Source: Dactylis glomerata (taxonomy: Eukaryota > Streptophyta > Magnoliopsida > Poales > Poaceae). From it: DNA of 64,000 nt. Positions 55,488 through 64,000 of this stretch are shown here, in pieces (position 1 is the first letter of the stretch; each line of letters begins with the position of its first letter). The stretch covers positions 924,072 through 988,071 of the forward strand of contig QXEO01000143.1 of the NCBI GenBank assembly GCA_007115705.1. The letters are read 5' to 3'. The notes under the pieces were generated by a model. The model saw only the letters and a list, made by a program, of their open reading frames with translations, searched no databases and had not been told where the DNA came from. The position numbers were made by a program, and so were the translations under genes.

Positions 55488-55646
55488 CTACATATTATGA
55501 GAAAAGATACGTCTAGCTTTCGTTGGTCCTTCAAAAGTAGGGTTTCTTGCCCTCGATCTTCCAGCCTCCTGCTCTTTCTTCAGCTTGGGGTCTTGGTGAT
55601 CATCTTCCATGGGCCTTTTGCCCCTGTCGTCGCTTGAAGAGGCCAT
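55488..55646 (-). CDS. Small basic ORF in the env position of element F
   Basis: On the minus strand MASSSDDRGKRPMEDDHQDP starts at 55646 and runs 52 codons, rich in lysine, arginine and acidic residues. The open frame extends further upstream to 55871, but that part overlaps a GC palindrome shared with the LTRs, so the internal ATG is the more likely start. There is no signal peptide or membrane segment, so I do not call it env. It may be the first exon of a spliced accessory protein. Confidence 0.35.
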   Translation of the reverse strand: MASSSDDRGKRPMEDDHQDPKLKKEQEAGRSRARNPTFEGPTKARRIFSHNM

Positions 55647-55983
55647 GGTGCTCCTAAATCTGAGATCAACTCCTGACAGAAACAGTTTGAAATAAAACAC
55701 GAAGAGAAAACGATATACAGACCTCAGGGACTCCAGGGGGTTATAAAGGCGAAAATTATACATCAAGACGATATCACAGGAGGAAACCAGGACGGAAACG
55801 AGTTCAGAGGTGTTCTCACACCAGGGCGGCACGGCCAGGGGTGGGCCCGCGCCCCTGTGTGTGAGGAGCACCCGGACTCCTTTTCCTGCCCATTTTCGTC
55901 TCGTGATTTTTCATATTTAGTAAAAACAGTAAAAATATTAATGGAAAAGTTTTTCGCGAACCTTTTCTTACTAGAATTGTTAC

Positions 55984-57234
55984 CTATTCGAAAACGAACT
56001 CTGCAGGTACCTGCAAATTGTCTTGGATGAATTCTTCCGGAGAAACTGTTTCAATAACATCAACATCTTCATTATAAGAATCTCCAGCAATATAATATTT
56101 GAGTCTTTGCCCATTCACCACTTGTGTAGTGTCATCTTTCAACGAAGCAATCTTTATCGCACCTGAGTGGTACACTTCAACAATAACATATGGTCCTTCC
56201 CATTTAGAGAGTAATTTTCCTGCAAAAAATCTGAGACGAGACCTATACAATAGAACTTTCTCACCAACATGAAACTCTCTTTTAAGAATCCTCTTATCAT
56301 GCCATTGCTTGACTTTCTCTTTGAAAAGTCTGGCATTCTCATAGGCTTCGTTTCTCCACTCATCTAGAGAGCTCAAATCTAACAACCTTTTCTTACCAGC
56401 TAGTTTAAAATCCCTATTAAGCTCTTTCACTGCCCAAAAAGCTTTGTGTTCCAATTCTAAGGGCAAGTGACACGCTTTTCCGTAAACCATCTTATAAGGA
56501 GACATGCCCATGGGGTTCTTATAAGCAGTTCTATAAGCCCATAAAGCATCGTTTAACTTGCTGGCCCAGTTTTTCCTAGATCTATTGACAGTCTTCTGCA
56601 AGATAGACTTAATCTCTCTATTTGAAAGCTCCACCTGCCCACTAGTTTGGGGATGATAAGCAGAAGCAATTCTGTGATTAACATCATATCTAGCAAGAGT
56701 TTTTCTAAAACCACCGTGAATAAAATGAGAACCTCCGTCAGGCATAAGATATCTAGGCACACCAAACCTAGGAAAAATAACATCCTTAAGCATTTTTAAT
56801 GAATTCTCCCCATCGGCACTCTTTGTGGGTATGGCTTCTACCCATTTAGTAACATAATCAACAGCAACAAATATGTGGGTATAACCTTTTGAAGAAGGAA
56901 AAGGACCCATAAAGTCAAATCCCCAACAATCAAACGGTTCAATAACAAGAGTGTAACTCATAGGCATTTCATTGCGTCTAGAAATATTACCTACTCTTTG
57001 ACATTCATCGCAAGATAAAACATACCTTCTAGCATCTTTAAAGAGGGCTGGCCAATAAAAACCTGATTGTAGAACCTTTTGTGCGGTTCTATCTCCAGCA
57101 TGATGTCCTCCATAAGCGCTTCCATGGCATTTCCTCAATATCTCTTGTTGCTCATATTCTGGTACGCATCTTCGCATTATACCATCAACTCCTTCTTTAT
57201 ATAAGTGTGGGTCATCCCAAAAATAATGCCTCAA
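55984..57234 (-). pseudogene. Element F integrase
   Basis: An open 416-codon stretch on the minus strand; the listed start is just where the frame opens. An HHCC zinc finger (GGHHAGDRTAQKVL through LSCDECQRV) is followed by the DDE core: FDFMGPFPSS (D), MPDGGSHF (D), YHPQTSGQVELSNREIKS (E). The C-terminal part (KVLLYRSRLRFFAGKLLSKW, GPYVIVEVYHSGAIKI) is the usual Gypsy integrase tail. It is out of frame with the RNase H by a 1-nt loss near 57250, which suggests the element could not make a full Pol. All catalytic residues appear present. Confidence 0.9.
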
Positions 57235-57419
57235 ATCATAAAAGAATTTCTTCTTTGCTGAGCTGTAAAGGTTGGAGGCAAATACTTGGAAACAATAAAG
57301 TTAGCATAATCAGCATACCAAGGAAGGTCTCGTGAAGTTACGTTTATTGCAGCCAACTGCTCGTTTGGAAAACTATCATTAACAGGAATAGGATCAAAAG
57401 TAATGTTTTCCAATCTAGA

Positions 57420-58826
57420 CTAGTTGTCAGCAACAAGATTTTCAGCACCTTTCCTATCTACGATATGCAAATCAAACTCTTGTAAAAGCAACGCCCATCT
57501 AATAAGCCTAGGCTTAGCATCCTTCTTAGTTATAAGATATCTAATAACAGCGTGATCAGTATGAATAGTAACTTTAGAATCAACAATGTAAGATCTAAAC
57601 TTATCACATGCAAAAACAACAGCAAGAAACTCTTTCTCAGTGGTAGCATAATTCTTTTGAGCAGCATCAAGAGTCTTACTAGCATAATGAATAACATTCA
57701 ACTTATTATCTACGCGTTGTCCAAGAATAGCACCAACGGCAAAATCACTAGCATCACACATAATTTCAAAGGGTAAATTCCAATCAGGTGGTTGAACAAT
57801 AGGAGCAGTAGTTAAAGCCTTCTTAAGAGTTTCAAAAGCTTCCTTACAATCATCATCAAAGACAAATAGTACATCTTTTTGAAGAAGATTAGTAAGAGGC
57901 TTTGAAATCTTAGAGAAATCTTTAATAAACCTCCTATAGAAACCAGCATGACCAAGAATACTACGAATATCTTTAACATCTCTGGGACAGGGCATTTTCT
58001 CAATTGCCTCAACTTTTGCTCTGTCAACTTCAATGCCTTTTTCAGAAATTTTATGTCCAAGGACAATTCCTTCATTTACCATAAAGTGGCATTTCTCCCA
58101 ATTAAGAACAAGATTAGTTTCTTCACACCTCTGCAAAACTTTATCAAGATTGTGCAAACAATTATCAAAATAAGTTCCATAGACGGAGAAGTCGTCCATG
58201 AAAACCTCCACAATTTCTTCACAAAAGCCATGAAAAATAGCAGACATGCATCTTTGAAAAGTAGCAGGAGCATTGCATAAACCAAAAGGCATGCGTCTAT
58301 AAGCATAAGTTCCATAAGGACAAGTAAAAGTGGTTTTCTCTTGATCTTCCTTCCTAACAGCAATCTGAGAGAAACTGGAATAACCATCTAGAAAACAAAA
58401 GTGCGACTTCTTAGGCAACCTTTCTAACATCTGATCTATAAACGGTAAAGGATAATGATCTTTCTTAGTAACCTTGTTAACTTTCCTATAATCAATGCAC
58501 ATCCTATAACCAACTACTACCCTTAGAGGAATAAGCTCGTTATTCTCGTTAGGCACAACAGTCATACCTCCTTTCTTAGGAACACAATGAACAGGACTAA
58601 CCCATTGACTATCAGCAATAGGATAAATAATACCAGCATCAAGGAGCTTTAATACCTCATTTCTTACGACATCCTTCATCTTGGGAATTAAGCGGCGTTG
58701 ATGCTCCACTACCGGCTTCGCGTCATTCTCCATGTTAATAGCATGCTGACATAAAGTGGGACAAATCCCTTTTAAATCATCAAGAGTATATCCCATAGCT
58801 CCTCGGTGTTTCCTCAATATCTCCAA
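57420..58826 (-). pseudogene. Element F reverse transcriptase and RNase H
   Basis: An uninterrupted 468-codon stretch. RT motifs in order: SPVHCVPKKGG, RVVVGYRMCIDYRKVNK, FCFLDGYSSFSQI, MPFGLCNAPATFQRCM and the catalytic VFMDDFSVYG. RNase H follows with IMCDASDFAVGAIL, ATTEKEFLAVVFACDKFRSY and TIHTDHAVIRYL. It ends at a TAG (57420-57422) after ENLVADN, where the family normally continues towards integrase. Stops at 58833-58835 upstream and 57231-57233 downstream add to the breakage. Confidence 0.93.
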
Positions 58827-58832
58827 TAACCT

Positions 58833-59750
58833 TTATTCTTCCTTTCCTGAAAGCTTAGAACTAATAATAACAGGATATATTTTCTTATCATCTATATAAG
58901 CATATTTAAGATCATCAGGTAAAGGTTTTAATTCATAAACAGGATCCTCCTTAGGTGGCAAAGTAGTACCAAGATCCTCCACAGGTAAATTGTGCTTGAT
59001 TAATGGTTGTTGACGAAGGAAAATATCGTCAATATCTTCTCTTTCCTTACTGAAAACATCACTCTCATGATCTTCCATGAATTGCTGCAAAGCATTATTT
59101 GGAGCAAGAGCAATAGAAGCAAGATGTTCAACTCGAAAATTTTAATTAGGCATGTTATTTTCATAAGAAGTCTTAGCAAACTTGGAAAAATTAAACTCAT
59201 AAGACTCTCCACTAAACTTAGTGAAAATTTTCTCCTTCTTACAGTCTATCACGGCACCACAAGTATTCAAAAAGGGTCTACCAAAAATAATAGGACAAGT
59301 TTTACTAGCCTCCTTACCAAGTACTAGAAAATCAGTGGGGTATTTAGTCTTACCGCATAAAACTTCCACATCTCAAACAATACCCAGAGGCGAAACAGTG
59401 TCTCTGTTAGCAAGCTGAACAACCACATCAATATCTTCAAGTTCACAAGTGCCAATCTCATGCATAATTTCTTGGTAAAGCTCTAAAGGAATGGCACTTG
59501 CACTAGCACCAATGTCACATAAACCATAATAGAAATGATCACCAATCCTGACAGAAATAATAGGAACACTTGTTTTCCTATGCCTTTTAGGATGTGAGAG
59601 AATATTAGAAGCATCTTCACAAAAGAAAATATATTCATCCCCTACATTTTTAGTAACAAGGTCCTTCAATATAGCAACAGGAGACTTAATAGTAATTTGC
59701 TCATCAGGCTCTGCAGTTTTCTTAGTGCTTTTATTAGACACACTTACCAA
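58833..59750 (-). pseudogene. Element F protease and protease-RT linker
   Basis: One frame with stops at 59373-59375, 59142-59144 and 58833-58835. The retropepsin active site is in FYYGLCDIGASASAIPLELY (about 59490), D-I-G-A in place of the more usual D-[ST]-G-A. The second protease half, GKEASKTCPIIFGRPFLNTC, is at about 59290-59230. The linker to RT (DPVYELKPLPDDLKYAYIDD) is typical of Athila-type elements. Confidence 0.82.
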
Positions 59751-59759
59751 AGTAGATTA

Positions 59760-60699
59760 CTTTTTTACCTTAGCAGGGAAAGGTGTCTTCTCAAAATAAG
59801 GTTCAGCCACAATGCTATAAACAGTACAAAATTCAGTAGCTGCAGCAGGAATATGACTAATAGAATCTTTATAAGGCGCATGATATTTGTTCTAATCTTT
59901 CTTTGGAACATCAAGCCAAGAGGCAAAAGCCTTAAGACAATTAGCAAGTATTTGAGAATCAAGACCATAAGCAATGCTAACACTATGAAAGTCATCGGTT
60001 CCCATAAAAGTTTTAATGCATTCATAATCATAATTTATACCTGACTTCCTACCTTTGTCGTTTTCCATCCTTCAACATTTTCTTGGATACGGTCAAGGAG
60101 ATTCCACTTAGCATCTTCCTTCATATGAGTAAATGATCCAAAACAAGAAGCATCCAAATAATCCTGATCAGGAAGAGTAAGCCTCGCATAAAAATTATCA
60201 ATAACAATATTATTGGGGAGCTCATGAATGGGACATTTGAGCATTAGTAACTTCAATCTCCCCCACGCTTGGGCAATACTCTCTCCATCATGAGGCCAAA
60301 AGTTATATATCCGATTACGATCTTTATGAATTTCACTTGGAGGATAAAACTTGGAATAAAAGAGGGGCACAATTTCCTCCCATGCAATAGATGGACCATC
60401 TTTAAGCAGCCGATACCACTCCTCAGCTCTGCCTTTCAATGATAAATATAATAGCTTCCTCTTGACCTGGCTCGGTGAAATACCTGCACATTTGAACAAC
60501 TCGCATAATTCATGTATAAATAGTAAGTGATCACCCGGATGGACAGTTCCATCTCCTGAATAGCAGTTATCCATAACACGCTCAACAATTTTCATAGGTA
60601 TTTTAAAAGGATCTTATTGAGCAGGTGGCGGGGGTCATCCACATGTGCAGCAGTGGTAGAAGTGTTCCCAAATAGGAAACCAAATGGAGAATTCTCCAT
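59760..60699 (-). pseudogene. Element F gag
   Basis: It starts at the ATG at 60699 (MENSPFGFLFGNTSTTAAHV), about 120 bp inside the 5' LTR. A frame change near 60605 leads into KIVERVMDNCYSGDGTVHPG and the core KGRAEEWYRLLKDGPSIAWE and NIVIDNFYARLTLPDQDYLD. A second frame change near 60060 leads to a segment ending before the protease. The core is very close to the gag of elements B and C (FYSKFYPPSEIHKDRN is identical in all three). Confidence 0.85.
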
Positions 60700-60791
60700 A
60701 GCAAAATAAAATAAAAGTAAAAGACAAAAATAAAAACAATACTCACACCGACGGTTACGTTTACCAATTCCACTCTTCAATAGCGCTTCTC

Positions 60792-60809
60792 TCCCCGGCA
60801 ACGGCGCCA
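60792..60809 (-). promoter_or_regulatory. Element F primer binding site
   Basis: The minus strand reads TGGCGCCGTTGCCGGGGA, 11 nt inside the 5' LTR, complementary to the 3' end of plant tRNA-Asp. B and C have the same site with one mismatch each. Confidence 0.85.
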
Positions 60810-60820
60810 GAAAATAGTCT

Positions 60821-62333
60821 TGATGACCCACAAGTATAGGGGGTATATCGTAGTACTTTCGATAAATAATTGTGTCGAACCCAACGAGGAGCAGAAGGTG
60901 TTGACAAGTGGTTTTGATCAAGGTTTCACTGTAAATACTAGCAAACGGGTTTTCAGGGGTATTTGGTAATGCAAGTAAATAAAGTACGAGTAAATAAAAG
61001 ACAATAATAATAATTGCTTCAAGTGGCTCAATCCTTTCTTTAGCAAAGGACAAGCCGGTTGTGTAACTTATGATGACCAAACGTTCTCGAGGACACACGG
61101 GAGTTTCTGTCAAGTGCTTTCGCTTCATACCGCTAAATAATCTTTACTGTTTTGATAAGTGTTATGGGGGTGAACCTGTGCTAGCGCACTACCCTTACTA
61201 GGATAAATACACACTTGTGATTATACCCCTTGCAAGCATCCGCAAATACAAGAAAGTAATTAAGATAAATCTAACCACAGCCTTAAACTCTAAGATCCTA
61301 CGCTCCCTGGTGCAATGGTTTCCCAACAGAGGTTTAGGTTTCTGTCACTCCAGCAACCCTACAATTGGTAGCCAAATACACAATGCATCTCACTAGGACC
61401 ATAAATGGTGAAGTATCATGTAGTCGACGTTCACATGACACCACTAGTGAAATAACACCACAACAAATAAATATCAAACCATTAAATATTACTCAACATA
61501 ATTCCACTACTAACGACTTGACTTCTCCCATATCCTCAAGAACTAAATGAACTACTCACAAGACATCATATGGATCATGATCAGAGGTGAAATAATGGTA
61601 AATAACAATCTGAACATAAACCTTAATTCAATGGTTCGACTCAATAGCATCAACCACAAGAGTAATCAACACCGGGAAAGTTTCCCCTAAGAATTTGATA
61701 AGATTCAACTCAAGATGTTACAGCGGGATGGCGTGGTGATGGCGTAGATGAAGGTGCTAGTGATGGAGATGATGATGATGATCCCGATGAAGTCCGGTGC
61801 GATGGTGATGACGATGGCGACGATCTCCCCTCTCCGGGAAGGAATTTCCCCGGCAGATTTCTGCCTGCCGGAGAGCTTTTCTCTCTCTGGTGTTTTCCGC
61901 CCCGCAGAGGCGGTGGTGTCTATCTCTGAGCCCCCCCCGACTTAGGTTTTCGGGGACAATGAAGTACGCGAAGGGGCGAGACCTGAAGTGGGCCAAGGTG
62001 GCCTCACACTAGGCCGGCGCGGCCAGGGGCCAGGCCGCGCCCCCTATGTGTGAGCCTACCCCCTGGCTTCTCTCGCCTCCTCCTTCTGGCTTCCGGAGTC
62101 TTTCGGCAAAATATAATTTTCTGGTATTTTTCTGGAATTTTCTTGATCTTCCGAAATATGGTGTCTTGACGATCCTTTTCCAGCAGAATCCCGACTCCGG
62201 CAGCAAATCCTCCAACGATCATCAAACATGTAAAAACAGATGAAACAACATAAGTATCATCTCTAAATATGAAATATATCAATGAATAACAATAAATTAT
62301 GATACAAAATAGTGATGCAAAATGGACGTATCA
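60821..62333 (-). repeat. Element F 5' LTR
   Basis: 1513 bp, with the GC palindrome at about 62001-62054. Confidence 0.93.
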
Positions 62334-62338
62334 TGCCT

Positions 62339-64000
62339 CCGAAAGGGAAACAATGCACAAACTCTGTCGTCTCATCATATGCATAGATCTTAGGTTTTCA
62401 AATGTGGAGAAAGTCATATCTCTCTGGACATTGTTAGACACAACCAATTAATATCCAACCTAGGATTTTCATAAAATAAATTGACACTCCGTACTCAAAA
62501 AGCACCACTAAGAATGATGTCTGCTTGTGCTGCAGCCCCCACTTGCCAAATATGCCATTGGAAGTCATGAATCCCTAAATCACTAGGCGTGTCAGCCATG
62601 GGCATGATCATGGTCCAGCAACCATTGTCTATGCCAGCCTATGAAGAAAACTCTACATTGTCTCCAAGACCCTTCCTCCGCCATTAATTAGCAATTTTGA
62701 ACCAACATGAGCCACTAAAACCTTCTGGTTTTGTTTGGCTGAACCACAGTTTGTTCGCTTTATTCGGGCCTGGCTAGCGCACATGGTCCAATGCGCTTGA
62801 AAATCTACCAAGCGCCGATTTTGGGTTTTTTCGGTTGAATTGGTGGCTTGGTTCAGTTTTTAATACAGTCTAGTGCAATCACCAATGCTACTTGCGATCC
62901 ATGAATCAACAGTTTCATTGCATAAAAGACCTGATCCCTTCCATTATACTAGTCTCAAACCCAACATGAGGCATCAAGACTTTCTAGTAGTCCACTTGCA
63001 GTCGTGATGACACTCTTCCACTTTGTCAACACATGAAAATCTTGGCATAGATGCCGGTGTTGACATGTCCCCTGATGTCGATAGAAAGTGGAACCTCATG
63101 CTATGCCCGTAAATCCACACATGTTGATGTTGCGGACACACATGGCTGATATCTCATTCTCTCCAAAGATTTATGAAAGCCATACGCAAATTACGAGTGG
63201 AAGTATATCGGTGACGAAGACTTCTATCGTTAGCATGGCGAAACCGGCATGTCACTGGTAGGCCTTATTGACGTAGTGGAGATGTCCAGAACATGTCAGA
63301 GGCTAGATCAAGGAGGACCGATAGCGGAGCACTGACTTGGCATGAGAATACCACTAGGGACGCCTCCCAGCCGACCTTATTTGATACCATGATACCTCCA
63401 AGCCCCCACGCCACACACCGCTTCTGTGATTCCATGATGCCCAGCTAAATCAGAGGTATGGAGGAGGACGCACGTGTCGCCGGCCACGACCATGGTCCTA
63501 ACAGCCTCTAGCTCGACAACAGCGCCACCCTTGTAGCCATAACGGCCGCCAGTGCCTGCTCGACGCATCCAGGGTGGCCACACCTTGTCCTGAAGCCATC
63601 GCACTCATGAACAACCAACGTTTCCACACCCCCATTGGGAGCAGTGGCAGCAGCGTAGTGGGAGGGACGTAGGGGAGTCCCCCAATAGCCATATTGTTTC
63701 TTCACCCCATTGTCGACATAGAGGCTACGAGGATGGACAATCACACATCACGTCTTTGAAGTTCTGGGAGCTAACCTGGCCTGCTAAAGAGAGGCCAATA
63801 TAAGTGTGAAATACATAATTTCTTGATTTGTTAGTCTTAGAAAATCAGATGTTTGTTGAAATATGTACCGTGTCATATCTGTAACATATCATCAGGATTA
63901 ATCCCTGTGTAATTCCTGTAGTTCTACTGTAACCGGTGTATTATAATTCGAATCATCTCCTTCCTAGTTTAGGCGCCTTGGTAATCAAGGTACAAATCTC
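62339..64000. other. Flanking DNA right of element F, nothing firmly recognised
   Basis: Continuation of the sequence left of 52079. It has the CCTCCGAAAGGGAAACAATG and TAGATCTTAGGTTTTCA style seen in degraded Triticeae repeats, and short minus-strand frames at 63377-63744 without a recognised family. No terminal repeats, LTRs or RNA genes are visible up to the end of the window. Confidence 0.4.

Larger units (their letters stand above)
52084..62333 (-). mobile_element. Element F: Athila-like Ty3/Gypsy retrotransposon with gag and pol
   Basis: 10,250 bp. LTRs are 52084-53597 (1514 bp) and 60821-62333 (1513 bp), starting TGATGACCCACAAG and ending GGACGTATCA. Flanks are TGCCC (52079-52083) and TGCCT (62334-62338), a 5-bp duplication with one mismatch. 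Minus orientation, with a perfect tRNA-Asp-type primer site. Gag, protease, RT, RNase H and integrase follow in Gypsy order. Point stops and two or three frameshifts break the polyprotein, but the RT-RNase H (468 codons) and integrase (416 codons) stretches are each open. By eye the LTRs differ at roughly 35 sites (about 2.3%). Confidence 0.95.

Noticed and set aside
55488..55871. env gene of element F
   Set aside because: No signal peptide, transmembrane segment or cysteine pattern; the upstream half overlaps the GC palindrome. Kept only as a small ORF.
1..64000. tRNA, rRNA or other structural RNA genes
   Set aside because: Only primer binding sites complementary to tRNA ends were seen; no cloverleaf-length match was found by reading both strands.

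Overview
The window is plant nuclear DNA from a large grass genome. The LTR families (termini ending GACGTATCA, tRNA-Asp-type primer sites), the CACTA ends rich in TTTAGTCCCGG and the chromovirus point to Pooideae, most likely Triticeae. Species and family names cannot be fixed without a repeat database. I see no intact ordinary host gene. Nearly everything that can be resolved is transposable-element DNA, in places nested four deep, plus a few decayed gene fragments.

Layout. 1-8746 is old intergenic DNA: a degenerate minisatellite, a GC-rich island, the 3' exons of a decayed S1/P1-type nuclease gene (about 1431-1830), a Helitron 3' end at 8348 and a 174-bp hAT-type MITE with perfect ends and target duplication. 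8747-43732 is a chromodomain Gypsy element (A, + strand, 277-bp LTRs). Its RNase H region is split by element B (12476-41931, - strand, 1426-bp LTRs, Athila-like gag only). B's gag is split by a 12.7-kb CACTA transposon (D, 17707-30414), and B's 5' LTR is split by a sister gag-only element C (32972-41273). Every one of these insertions has a matching or one-mismatch target site duplication, and each interrupted sequence reads on after the insert is removed.

43738-52078 is old sequence hit by a small 2.5-kb LTR element (G), a probable MULE (46997-48002) and a small CACTA (E, 49441-50993). 52084-62333 is an Athila-like Gypsy element (F, - strand) with gag, protease, RT-RNase H and integrase. 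62339-64000 is unresolved flanking DNA.

How the parts relate. F has the pol functions that B and C lack. It shares with them the gag core, the primer binding site and its offset, and a GC-rich palindrome in the LTRs, so F-type elements are plausible helpers for B and C. D keeps an uninterrupted 1115-codon TNP2-type transposase and a second gene ending in a Ulp1-like (C48) protease domain. That second gene carries two in-frame stops and a 2.3-kb tandem duplication. E is a miniature CACTA retaining three clean exons of the same C48 tail. These CACTA/C48 arrangements and the gag-only/helper relation are the most interesting signals here. I found no evidence for an entirely new class of system.
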